A stretch of 64,000 bases of DNA. Source: Streptomyces humi (lineage in GTDB: Bacteria > Actinomycetota > Actinomycetes > Streptomycetales > Streptomycetaceae). The notes beneath the pieces were generated by a model, which saw only the letters and a list, made by a program, of their open reading frames with translations, was not told the origin of the DNA and did no database searches. The translations under genes were made by a program, and so were the position numbers. Positions 32,621 to 41,197 of this stretch are shown one piece after another. The stretch spans positions 1-64,000 of the forward strand of contig NZ_LBMU02000012.1 in NCBI RefSeq assembly GCF_001005085.2, written 5' to 3'. Position 1 is the stretch's first letter. The number at the start of each line of letters is the position of its first letter.

Positions 32621-34018
32621 TCACCAGCGCCCGTGGAACGGCAGGTGCTCGCACTTCTCGTCCCCGCAGGCCTCGCGGGCGCGGGTCGCGGACTCCCGGA
32701 TCCAGTTGCCCTCCGGGATGCCGTGGATCCGCAGCCCCAGGGAGGCCGGCCGGGAGTGCAGGGCGCTGAACACCGATACGAAGTCGACCTGGTAGGCGCC
32801 GGGCTTCCAGTCGTGCGGATGGCGCACGCTCCAGGTGCCGTCGTCGCGCACCGGCGCCTCGGCGATCAGCCGGCCGCCTTCGAGGAGCATCACCTTGGTC
32901 ACGCCGTGGTCGGCGGTGCCGGAGAAGCGCGGCCGCGGTCCGCTGAACGCGCCCTCCCGGGGGCCGAGGACGACGGGGGGCTCGACGTGGTCCCAGACGG
33001 TGAAGGGCACCGACGCGACCTCGGTCACGCCGCTCTCGGTCAGCCCGACCGCCTGGAGCAGGTGGTCGCCGCCCGGCCAGCTGACCGCCCGGCGCCACTG
33101 CCAGGTGCCGGCAGGACCGACGGCGGTGCCGCCGAGGTAGCCGCCGTTCTCGAAGAACATCAGGTAGGACGTGCCGGGCGGGGCCGCGCCCGTGAACTTC
33201 TGAAGCGGGCTGACGATCTTCGAAGCGGTGGGGTTGGCGATCGTGGGTGCCGGGCCGGTGATCTGGTTGCCGCCGTAGAGCACGGACTCGGGGTTGGCGA
33301 CCGTGAACTCGGCGGTCACCGGCGGGTACTCACCCGGTCCGAGGCTGTCCGGGTTGACGAGGCCGGGCGGCAGGGTGCGGGCGTGCAGGAGCGCGGAGCA
33401 GAGGATGCGGGCCACTTCACGGGCACCGGCCTCGTTGAAGTGCGTGGAGTCGACGATGCCCTCGGGGTGGTGGGGGTGCTCGCCCGGGTCGGTCCAGCGG
33501 TAGAGTCCCCGTGCTCTGGTGGGGCCGAGTTCCTGGAGCAACTGCGTGGTGTAGTGGTTCAGGTCGATCAGGTCGGCGCCGGTCGCGGCCGCGACCTCAC
33601 GGATCACGTCCGGGTAGACGTCATGGGTGTTCACGACGTTGCCCTGGCCGTCGTAGACGCAGCGTGCCGTCGGGGTGAGCAGCAACGGCACGGCCCCCTC
33701 GCCGCGGATCGCGTCCACGTAGAGCCGGAGGAACTCACCGAACTCACGGGGGCTGTGGTACCGCAGCGGCACGTTGAGGCGCTGTTCGACGGCGCCGAAG
33801 TCGATGGCCACGACGTCGCCGGGGACGAGTGAGTTGAGCAGGCCCGCCAGCCGCTCGGTGTAGTAGGAGCGCGCGGTCATCGCGTCACGGGCGTAGTTCT
33901 TGACCTCGTGACGGCCGGCGAGGAACCCGTCGAGGTACTGGCCCCAGCCGGCCATGGGCGCCTCTTCCGGCCTGCGGGAGGTCGCCACGGAGCCGCCCAG
34001 GATGCAGAACTTGTTCAT
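32621..34018 (-). CDS. SGNH/GDSL-family hydrolase with C-terminal Ig-like domains
   Basis: A 465-residue protein. Residues 1-230 form an SGNH esterase-like domain related to rhamnogalacturonan acetylesterase: block I ILGGSVATS (GGS in place of GDS), VVAIDFGAVEQ, and the closing DSTHFNEAGAREVA with the Asp-x-x-His dyad. Two beta-rich, probably Ig-like domains follow (about 250-340, and 345-440 with GPREGAFSGPRPRFSGTADHG). There is no signal peptide at the chosen ATG, which is odd for a protein with such domains. It starts eight bases after the Stealth-GT4 gene, suggesting a role in acyl modification of the same glycopolymer; that is inference. Confidence 0.82.
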   Translation of the reverse strand: MNKFCILGGSVATSRRPEEAPMAGWGQYLDGFLAGRHEVKNYARDAMTARSYYTERLAGLLNSLVPGDVVAIDFGAVEQRLNVPLRYHSPREFGEFLRLYVDAIRGEGAVPLLLTPTARCVYDGQGNVVNTHDVYPDVIREVAAATGADLIDLNHYTTQLLQELGPTRARGLYRWTDPGEHPHHPEGIVDSTHFNEAGAREVARILCSALLHARTLPPGLVNPDSLGPGEYPPVTAEFTVANPESVLYGGNQITGPAPTIANPTASKIVSPLQKFTGAAPPGTSYLMFFENGGYLGGTAVGPAGTWQWRRAVSWPGGDHLLQAVGLTESGVTEVASVPFTVWDHVEPPVVLGPREGAFSGPRPRFSGTADHGVTKVMLLEGGRLIAEAPVRDDGTWSVRHPHDWKPGAYQVDFVSVFSALHSRPASLGLRIHGIPEGNWIRESATRAREACGDEKCEHLPFHGRW

Positions 34019-34026
34019 GGTGCCTC

Positions 34027-36888
34027 TCAGAGCGGCCAGCCGGGCAGACGCCCCGCGTGGAAGAGCTGGTTGCGGGGCGAGCCCGCCTCGAACTGGCTGG
34101 CTATCGGGAAGTAGCTGGGCAGGAACGCGGCCAGCGTGGCGTCCTGCTCGTCCTCGGAGATGTCGCCGTCGTGGAAGTCGTTGAGGCAGAAGACGTCGTT
34201 GGCCCGCTCGGCGAGGAGGTGGTTGAGCTTTTTCACCTGCTCGCTGAGCCCGACGTTGACGAACCCGCTGGAGATGCCGCCCGGCACGCTGCGGCCGGTG
34301 TAGTAGCCGAAGTAGTGGTGCAGCGACGAGGCGACGGACACGTCCGACGGATCGCGCAGCTGGTTGCGGGCGGTGTCGCGCAGGGCGTCCGGGAACTGCT
34401 TCTCCAGGTCGTACATGACACTGCGGCGCAACGGGTGCGGGGCGTGGATGAAGGAGTTGACGAGCGTCCGGCCGAACATCCAGGCCACCAGCTGCCGGTT
34501 GTTCTTGGCCGCCATGCGGCTGAACTCGTCGCCCTCCGTGATGGGGCTCATCGGGATGGCGTTCGACGACATGAAGTGCTTGGACTGGCCGTTGCCCAGG
34601 AAGAACAGGCTGGGCTGGAGGGGACGGGCGGCGAAGACGTCGTCGTTGAAGTACAGGAAGTGCTCGGCCAGTCCGTCGATGTGGTGCAGCCGGCTCTCGA
34701 TGGCGTGCGAGTTGTACGTGGGCAACGCCCCCTCGCCGCCGAAGATCTCGGTGTGGTCGACCACGCGGACCCTGGGGTGGTGGGGGTCCAGCCAGGTCGG
34801 GACCTGGCGGTCCGTCACGATGTAGATGTTCCTGATCCACGGGGCGTACGTGTCCAGGGACCGCAGCGAGTACCGCAGTTCGTCGCGGTTGCGGAAGCGG
34901 GCGGCGCTGGTGGCCGCGTCCTCCGTCTCGATGCCCTTGGCGGCCAGCACCGCGTTCTTGCGCTCCAGCCACGAGACGTCGGCGCCGTCGACCCAGGTGT
35001 AGACGGCGTCGACCGGGAACGCGATGTCGTGGTGCAGGGTGCCCGCGAACGCTTCCAGGGTCGGGTACTGGCGCCCGCCCAGGGCCATCGGCACCCGGCG
35101 CAGCGCGCCCTTGGGCACCTTCGAGCCGATCAGGGTGCGGAAGGGGGAGACGATGGTGCCGGCGTCCTCCGGGTCGTCCTCCCAGAACGCGACGGTACAG
35201 CCGTAGGCCGCCCCGAGCCGCAGGGTGCGGGACGGGGTGACGACGCTCTGGTAGACCCGTACTCCGGAACACTCCGTGCGCAGGTACTCGGTGGCGAGTC
35301 CGGCGAGCGTGGTGGCGACCGAGGTGTCGGCGTCGTTGAGCAGTGCCATGTACACGGCCTGCTTCTTGAAGTGCTGGGCCAGCGCCTTGAGGACGGCCTC
35401 CCGGTGGTCGGCGTGCACGGCGACGGTGTGCCGCACCTTGGTGGTCCGGGAGACGAAGTACGGGATGCGGGCCGCCTCCAGCGCGGCGGCCGTCATCGCC
35501 AGGTTGGCCTGGACGGTGTCGAAAGGGGTCTCCGCGTCGATCAGGCGGCAGACCTGACCGCCGTCGCGCACCAGACCGCCGTGCTCCTTGAGGAGCCGCT
35601 CCTCGATTCCCTGGAGCCGGCTGGAGTGCTGGGTGCTGCGCGGGGCGGCGGCCGCGGCCCTGGCCTGGCCGCCCGCACCGGCGACGAGGGCGTGCGCGGC
35701 GATCCGCTCGGCCTTCAGCGTGGCGCGGCGACCGCTCGCCCGGTCCGTCTCGAGAGTGGTGAACAGGGTGTCCCACTGGTCCCCGGCGGCGAACCGCGGG
35801 GCCGCTTCGGCGGCGAGCCGGCCCATGCCCTGGCGCATCTCGGTGTTGTCGATCAGGTTCAGCAGGGCGGTGGCCAGCGCGTCCGTGTCGCCCGGGGTGG
35901 TGAGCAGGCCGGTGCGCCCCTCGTACACGATCTCCCGGGGCGCGTTGGGGCTGTCGTACGCCAGTACCGGCACCCCGGCGGCCTGGGCCTCGCGCAGCGC
36001 CAGTCCGACGGCGTCCTCGGTCGCGGTGCTCAGGGCGATGCTGGCCTTGGCCCACTCCTCGGCGAGGCTGGGCGGCGCCTCCCCCACGAACTGGACGGTT
36101 CCGTGCAGGCCCAGCTGGTCCCGGCGACCGGTGAGCCGGCTGCCGAGCGGGCCGTCGCCTATGATCCGCAGGACCCAGGTGGGGTGGAGCGGGCTGACCT
36201 GTGCCCAGGCGGTCAGGGCGTCGGCGATTCCGGAGCGCTCCTCCAGCCGGGCGGCCAGGGTCACCATCCGGGTCTCCAGCGTGGAGCGGGGCCGGAACCC
36301 CTCCGCGAGCGCGGGCGGGATCACCGCGAGCGGCGGGGCGCCGGCGCCGAACGTCTCGGTGTACCACTCGTGGGAGCGGGCGCACGCCAGCGCCACCGCG
36401 TCGCAGCGCGTGATGTGCCGGAGGAGGGGTTCGGCGGCGGGTCCTGCCACCTCCGGTGCGCTCAGTTCGTAGTGGACCGTGAGGACGTGCGGCGGGGCGA
36501 ACCGCGCGGCGTAGGCGAGCAGCGCCGGCGAGGTGGTGACGAGGACGTCGGCGTCGGTGTTCTGGAGCGCGTACTCCATCTCGATGTCGGCGAGCCGGTG
36601 GAAGCGGTCGTCCCAGCGGCGTTCGACGACCTCGCTGGGGACCGCGCTCAGCGCCAGGCCGGTGGCGGTGTCCAGGGTCGAGCGGCGTACCGGCCGGTGC
36701 TGGAGCGCCTCGACGAGGAACCCGACCTGCACCCGGGGGTCGGGGGGTGTGAAGCGCCGCCGACGCGCCTTGAAGGCGCTGATGACGCTGACCTCGTGCC
36801 GGTCGGCGAGCGCGCCGGCGTGACCGAGCACGGCTCGCTCCTCGCCGCCCAGCACGTCGGCCTGGGTCAGCAGGAAGGCGATTCTCAT
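34027..36888 (-). CDS. GT4 glycosyltransferase fused to a Stealth sugar-phosphotransferase
   Basis: A 953-residue bifunctional enzyme. Residues 1-390 are a GT-B glycosyltransferase: FLLTQADVLGGEERAV, then RIIGDGPLGSRL and the donor-site GLALREAQAAGVPVLAYD. A linker leads to the Stealth module with its conserved regions: CR1 VDAVYTWVDGADVSW (about 620), CR2 NRDELRYSLRSLDTYAPWIRN (about 660), CR3 NSHAIESRLHHI and FLYFNDDVF (about 722-750), and CR4 with ANDVFCLND. Stealth enzymes transfer sugar-1-phosphate to build phosphodiester-linked capsules. GAGGAA precedes the ATG. It is third in a minus-strand operon after the second Stealth gene and a hypothetical gene. Confidence 0.9.
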   Translation of the reverse strand: MRIAFLLTQADVLGGEERAVLGHAGALADRHEVSVISAFKARRRRFTPPDPRVQVGFLVEALQHRPVRRSTLDTATGLALSAVPSEVVERRWDDRFHRLADIEMEYALQNTDADVLVTTSPALLAYAARFAPPHVLTVHYELSAPEVAGPAAEPLLRHITRCDAVALACARSHEWYTETFGAGAPPLAVIPPALAEGFRPRSTLETRMVTLAARLEERSGIADALTAWAQVSPLHPTWVLRIIGDGPLGSRLTGRRDQLGLHGTVQFVGEAPPSLAEEWAKASIALSTATEDAVGLALREAQAAGVPVLAYDSPNAPREIVYEGRTGLLTTPGDTDALATALLNLIDNTEMRQGMGRLAAEAAPRFAAGDQWDTLFTTLETDRASGRRATLKAERIAAHALVAGAGGQARAAAAAPRSTQHSSRLQGIEERLLKEHGGLVRDGGQVCRLIDAETPFDTVQANLAMTAAALEAARIPYFVSRTTKVRHTVAVHADHREAVLKALAQHFKKQAVYMALLNDADTSVATTLAGLATEYLRTECSGVRVYQSVVTPSRTLRLGAAYGCTVAFWEDDPEDAGTIVSPFRTLIGSKVPKGALRRVPMALGGRQYPTLEAFAGTLHHDIAFPVDAVYTWVDGADVSWLERKNAVLAAKGIETEDAATSAARFRNRDELRYSLRSLDTYAPWIRNIYIVTDRQVPTWLDPHHPRVRVVDHTEIFGGEGALPTYNSHAIESRLHHIDGLAEHFLYFNDDVFAARPLQPSLFFLGNGQSKHFMSSNAIPMSPITEGDEFSRMAAKNNRQLVAWMFGRTLVNSFIHAPHPLRRSVMYDLEKQFPDALRDTARNQLRDPSDVSVASSLHHYFGYYTGRSVPGGISSGFVNVGLSEQVKKLNHLLAERANDVFCLNDFHDGDISEDEQDATLAAFLPSYFPIASQFEAGSPRNQLFHAGRLPGWPL

Positions 36889-36896
36889 GGGTTCCT

Positions 36897-37841
36897 CTAC
36901 TCCGCCCCGGCACCGTCACCGCAGGTGAACCGCAGGTTCCCGGCAGGTGTGTAGCGGGGTTCGATCATCATCAGGGTGTCGCGGCGCGGTGACACGAGTA
37001 TCTTGCGCATCGCGAACACCCGGCCCGGTGCCTGGACGTCGTGCAGCCGCCGGCCGAGACGCAGGGGGGCGTGGGCGTCCGTGTGGACCAGGACGTCCCA
37101 GTGCACGCGCCGGCTCCCGGCCGGGACCATCTCGGCCAGCGGTACGTCCACCCGCCACACGCCGGGCTCCACCTCGTCGAGCGGGCGCTTGACACTGCGT
37201 CCGGCGGCGACGAACTCGGCCAGGCCGGCGTCGGCGCCGACTCCGAGCAGGCGCAGATCGACCTCGATGCGGGCGTGTTCGATGTGCACGTTGACCACCT
37301 CGGCGGCGGGCCGTGCCTTGGCGTACACCACGCGCGCGTCACCGCGGACGGTCCGGCCGAGCCGGTAGCGGTCGGCGGTGACCGGCGAGGACGTCATGGG
37401 CCCGGTCGTCCCGGTCGGGGGTCTCGTCAGCTCCGCCAGCAGCAGCGGGAACTGGCGGGTCCGGCGTCCGGTGCCCACGTTCAGGCGCAGTTTCCAGCGC
37501 CCCGGTGTGACGGGCACTCCCCGGGTCCCGGCGCCCAGCAGCACCGCCGCGTCGACGAGGAACCGGCCGTCGCGTCCGGCGTAGACCCGGGCGGGGACCC
37601 GGTGCCGGCGGCGCCGGCGCTGTACGACGATCTCGGCGTGGTCCGCTTCGGTCACCGAACGGGGCAGCTCGGCGTGCAGGTTGACGGTCTGGCCGTCCAG
37701 TACGGCGGCATAGCGCAGGCGTGCGGTACGGCCGGCCCGCCGGGGCAGGAAGAGCCGGTTCATCAGCCAGGCGCGGGGCCGGGCGAGCCGGGCCGCCGCG
37801 CGGCGGCGGACGGCGGGGAGGAGACGGCGGCGCGCGCTCAT
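36897..37841 (-). CDS. Hypothetical protein of the Stealth operon
   Basis: A 314-residue protein that I cannot assign to a known family. After a very basic N-terminus (many Arg) it is beta-rich, with repeated strands such as YRLGRTVRGDARVVYAK and HWDVLVHTDAHAPLRLGRR. This resembles the all-beta accessory domain that accompanies TagF-like glycerophosphotransferases and other polymerases. There is no signal peptide or helix. The start overlaps the stop of the upstream Stealth gene (ATGA), and the next gene follows after eight bases, so it works with them, perhaps as a substrate-binding or assembly factor. Confidence 0.72.
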   Translation of the reverse strand: MSARRRLLPAVRRRAAARLARPRAWLMNRLFLPRRAGRTARLRYAAVLDGQTVNLHAELPRSVTEADHAEIVVQRRRRRHRVPARVYAGRDGRFLVDAAVLLGAGTRGVPVTPGRWKLRLNVGTGRRTRQFPLLLAELTRPPTGTTGPMTSSPVTADRYRLGRTVRGDARVVYAKARPAAEVVNVHIEHARIEVDLRLLGVGADAGLAEFVAAGRSVKRPLDEVEPGVWRVDVPLAEMVPAGSRRVHWDVLVHTDAHAPLRLGRRLHDVQAPGRVFAMRKILVSPRRDTLMMIEPRYTPAGNLRFTCGDGAGAE

Positions 37842-39631
37842 CGGGCGGCGACCCCCTGCTCGACCTGGTGTCTCGCCGGGGACAGGGCCCGGTCGGGGAG
37901 CTCGTAGGGGCTGGGCACGGGGAAGTAGGCGTCGAGGAAGCGGGCGACCATGCGCGCCTGCGCGTCCCGGTCCTCCGGGACGATCGTGTCGTTGATGCAG
38001 AAGGTGTCGAAGTCACGGCGGGCCGCCAGCCGGTCGAGCCGCTGCTGGGCGCGCTGGTCGCCGATGTCGATGTAGACGTAGCGCAGGTCGCCGACCGTGG
38101 CCCTGGCCGAGTGGTAGGCGTAGTAGTGGTGCAGCGACGAGGCGACGGGGGTGTCGTGCGGGGAACGGAACCGCGAGTGCTGGGTGACCCAGTGCGCACG
38201 CGCGTAGACCTGCTCGATCTCGGTGAGGACGGAGCGTCTGAGGGCGTGCGGGGTGTGCTTCATCTTCTGCGAGATGACCGTGCCGAACTGCTGGGCGATC
38301 AGTCCCCGGCTGTTCTTGCCGGCGGCGTTCACCGGAAGGTCGTCGGGGGAGATCTGGCCGGACGGGATCAGCGCCTTGGACATGAAGAACTTGGTCAGGC
38401 CATTGGGATGGAAGAACTGCTCGGGGCGGACGGGCCGCCCGAAGAACACGTCGTCGTTCAGGTAGAGGAAGTGCTCCGCGAGGTCCGGTATGTGGTGCAG
38501 CTGGCTCTCGATGGCGTGGGAGTTGAAGGTCGGCAGCGCGCGGGGGTCGGAGAAGATCTCGCGGTGGTCCACCACCCGCAGGCCCGGGTACTCGGTGTCG
38601 AGCCAGGCGGGCACCTGCCCCGCCGTCACCAGGAAGATGTTCCGCACCCAGGGGACGAACTGGTGGATCGAGCGCAGGGAGTACCGCAGCTCGTCGCGGC
38701 TGGTGTACCGGGCGTCGTTGTCGGCCTGCTCGTGCAGCGGCGTTGAGCCGTCGGCCCACTGGCGCGCGGCGGCCTTGCTCGCCCGCCAGGCCGGGTCGGA
38801 GTCGTCGACCCAGGTGTAGACGATGTCGATCGGGTAGCGGTGGTCGCCGATCAGGGCGGCCGTGAACTCGGGCAGCGTACGGGTCTGTCCGGTGCCGTAG
38901 AGGAACGGCACGGGACTGAACAGGCGCTGTTCGGCGAGCCGGCGTTCGCCGTCCACCGGGGTGCCGGTGATCACGGAGTTGGGGCGGGGGGCGACGAGTT
39001 CGCCGTCCTCCTCCGCCCAGAACTCCAGGTCGCAGCCGGAGTCATGGCCGAAGACGAGGTTCTCGGTGGGGTCGCACACGACCCAGGCCACGTTCAGTAC
39101 CTTCTGTGACCGCAGTTTCCGCCAGGTCTGCGCGGAGGACCCGGCGCGGGGCTGGCCGCCGGAAGCGGCGCGGACGTAGCCGGGGTCACGGCCGCAGACG
39201 AGTTGGAGGATCTCCTCGACGTCCTCGCGGAACGCTGCCGGCACCGCCACTGAAGGAACGATTCCTCCCGTGCCGCGCACGGCGAAGTACTCGATCTCCG
39301 CCTCTTCGAGGATGGCCACGAGCAGATGGAGGTTGCGCGCCCTCGCGGCCCATTCGGTGGCACCGGGCACGACCATGGCCCGCACGTGCTGTCCGTCGAG
39401 GCGGACCACCCGGAGGGCTTCCCCCGCGCCGCGCCCGGCGGGGCCGCGGGCCCCTCGGAGGGCGACCCTGGCCAGGGCACCGCGCGTCGCGTCGGCCGCC
39501 GTCAGGAACCGCATGACCCCCTGGCGCAGCGGCCGGGGGATCCGGCGGACGATACGTCGGCGGGCCCTCACCGGCACCAGCGACCTGTACGTGGCAACGA
39601 GCGCACTGGCCTCAGGATTACCCGGGCTCAC
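37838..39631 (-). CDS. Stealth family sugar-phosphotransferase
   Basis: A 597-residue protein. The N-terminal 250 residues carry a basic stretch and a domain also seen in the fusion protein's linker (LHLLVAILEEAEIEYFAVRG). The Stealth conserved regions follow: CR1 IDIVYTWVDDSDPAW (about 265), CR2 RDELRYSLRSIHQFVPWVRN (about 303), CR3 NSHAIESQLHHI and FLYLNDDVFFGRP (about 370-400), and CR4 with FDTFCINDT (about 545). It should transfer hexose- or GlcNAc-1-phosphate onto a growing glycan. GTG start. It is the first gene of the operon, with an AT-richer promoter region upstream. Confidence 0.9.
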   Translation of the reverse strand: MSPGNPEASALVATYRSLVPVRARRRIVRRIPRPLRQGVMRFLTAADATRGALARVALRGARGPAGRGAGEALRVVRLDGQHVRAMVVPGATEWAARARNLHLLVAILEEAEIEYFAVRGTGGIVPSVAVPAAFREDVEEILQLVCGRDPGYVRAASGGQPRAGSSAQTWRKLRSQKVLNVAWVVCDPTENLVFGHDSGCDLEFWAEEDGELVAPRPNSVITGTPVDGERRLAEQRLFSPVPFLYGTGQTRTLPEFTAALIGDHRYPIDIVYTWVDDSDPAWRASKAAARQWADGSTPLHEQADNDARYTSRDELRYSLRSIHQFVPWVRNIFLVTAGQVPAWLDTEYPGLRVVDHREIFSDPRALPTFNSHAIESQLHHIPDLAEHFLYLNDDVFFGRPVRPEQFFHPNGLTKFFMSKALIPSGQISPDDLPVNAAGKNSRGLIAQQFGTVISQKMKHTPHALRRSVLTEIEQVYARAHWVTQHSRFRSPHDTPVASSLHHYYAYHSARATVGDLRYVYIDIGDQRAQQRLDRLAARRDFDTFCINDTIVPEDRDAQARMVARFLDAYFPVPSPYELPDRALSPARHQVEQGVAAR

Positions 39632-39831
39632 TCAGACTCCTCAGCACCATGAAGCAAGGGCTGAGACCCCCCTCATGCCCCCGAAAACGATTCACTCACC
39701 TGCCGTTCACTTCCGGACGAACGGATCAGGCCACCGGATCTTCACATCTTTGCCAAGTCATTGTCTATACGTTTTCATACCTGTGAGATGCGTGTCACTT
39801 ACATTTCAACTAACTATGCACCGGTACCCGG
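39632..39831 (-). promoter_or_regulatory. AT-richer promoter region of the Stealth operon
   Basis: Bases of about 39690-39825 are clearly less GC-rich than the surroundings, with TATA/TTTTCA-type stretches. GTGA (39783-39786) and TCAC (39795-39798) form an inverted pair that resembles a BldD-type box (AGTGA-N-TCAC). No gene fits here. Confidence 0.45.
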
Positions 39832-40950
39832 TCATGCCGGGACGGACCGCCCCATTACCAGTCCGGCCTCGTCCGACTGGCGCGCCACGCGCAGCACGCC
39901 CGCCTCGTCCAGGAAGGCGAGGACCACGCGCCCGTGCGCGTCCCGGGCCAGCGCGGGACCGTGCGCGGACCGCTCCCCCGTGGGCGACCACCACACCCCG
40001 CCACCCTCGTTCTCCGTCCCGAAGGCCGCGAGCGAGATCTCCCCCGCCCGGTCACGGACGGCCAGCACCGTGCAGTCGTACCCGTCGAGAGCGGTGCGCA
40101 GGGCCGCGATCCGGCCGGCCGCGGGCCCTCCGCCCAGCGGAATGACCCAACTGCCGGGACGGTGGGCGACGATCCCGTCCGTCGCCATGTCCGTCCAGTA
40201 GAAGGTCGCCCGTTCCGGGGCGGTCTCCAGCACGACGGGACTGCCCTCGGCCGCGGCGACGCCCAGGTTGGGGCGGCGCTCCGGCTCACCGTCCGGTGCC
40301 GACTGGGACCAGTGCATCGCGGACCCCTCGCCCGGCACGAACAGCTCGATCCGGCCGCTGCCGGTGGCGGTGGCCGTCATGCCCGCGCGGACACCGCCGC
40401 CCCGCAGGTCCCGCCAGGGCTCCCACCGCCCGTCCGGCGCCTCCCGGCGCAGGCAGACCCCGCCGCCCGCGTTGCGGACGAACACATGCACCCGCCCCGA
40501 CGCGCTCACGGCCGCGACCGGCGCCCCCACCAGCGCCGCCCGCTCCGGGGTCCGGCCCGGATTCCCCATCGAGCGCCACTCGGTGACGGGCCGGCCGGTC
40601 TGGTACTGCACCGCGTGCACGATGTCGACCGGGGCGGCGCCACCCGGTTCCCGCCGGGCCACCAGGTGCACATAGCCGTCGGCCCCCTGGGCGGCCGAGA
40701 CGTCCGTGATCCCGGGCGCGGCGAAGAAGTCCGGTCCGCTCCACTCCGGGCCACCCGGGCGCTCCTCCGTCCAGCGAAGCAACCCGCCGTCGGCGCGCGC
40801 GTAGGCGGTGAGCCTGCCGTCGCGACCGCCGACGAGCCATCGGCCGTCCACGACACCGACGGCTCGGGGGCCTTCGTACGGCGCCCGGCCCGCGTCCCCT
40901 CGCGGCGCGCCGCCGCGTCCGCGTCCGGCGCGCCCGGTTCTGGCCCCCAT
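39832..40950 (-). CDS. Repeat (beta-propeller-like) hypothetical protein, paralog A
   Basis: A 372-residue protein of repeated beta units: GRWLVGGRDGRLTAYARA, GADGYVHLVARR, ASGRVHVFVRNAGGGVC, RWEPWRDLRGGGVRAG and SGRIELFVPGEGSAMHW. These recall propeller blades of the tachylectin/PLL kind. It clearly shares its layout with the protein encoded at 42315-43331. ATG at 40950 is preceded by a strong GAGGAGGAG site. However, another frame starting at ATG 41047 reads a credible acidic segment (DFREAREAVGADGGLPEDEE) that runs out of frame into this gene, so the N-terminus may be misread or frameshifted. There is no signal peptide at this start. Confidence 0.7.
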   Translation of the reverse strand: MGARTGRAGRGRGGAPRGDAGRAPYEGPRAVGVVDGRWLVGGRDGRLTAYARADGGLLRWTEERPGGPEWSGPDFFAAPGITDVSAAQGADGYVHLVARREPGGAAPVDIVHAVQYQTGRPVTEWRSMGNPGRTPERAALVGAPVAAVSASGRVHVFVRNAGGGVCLRREAPDGRWEPWRDLRGGGVRAGMTATATGSGRIELFVPGEGSAMHWSQSAPDGEPERRPNLGVAAAEGSPVVLETAPERATFYWTDMATDGIVAHRPGSWVIPLGGGPAAGRIAALRTALDGYDCTVLAVRDRAGEISLAAFGTENEGGGVWWSPTGERSAHGPALARDAHGRVVLAFLDEAGVLRVARQSDEAGLVMGRSVPA

Positions 40951-41089
40951 CCGGTGCCCCCTCCTCCTCGTCCTCCGGCAGTCCGCCGTCGGCGCCGACC
41001 GCCTCCCGGGCCTCCCTGAAGTCACCCGCCCGCTGGTCCGCGTTCATGTTTTCGTCACTCCGACCGCACAACTGTCCGGGCGGGGTGTC

Positions 41090-41095
41090 TATAGT
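41090..41095 (+). promoter_or_regulatory. Possible -10 box of the LCP gene
   Basis: TATAGT lies 102 bases before the LCP start codon in the 247-base divergent intergenic region. No convincing -35 box is seen at 17-18 bases upstream. Confidence 0.35.
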
Positions 41096-41197
41096 GCAAC
41101 GTCATCCGGCAGATCACGGACCGGCCCTCCCCCCACCCGAGTCCCCACGCCACCGCATTCGCCCTCCGGGGCACGACACCTGAGGACTCGAACCAGG

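Noticed and set aside
32621..36919. Single 1432-codon reading spanning the Stealth-GT4 and SGNH genes
   Set aside because: Only its last 465 codons are a real gene; the rest is out of frame with the Stealth-GT4 protein, whose motifs lie in another frame.
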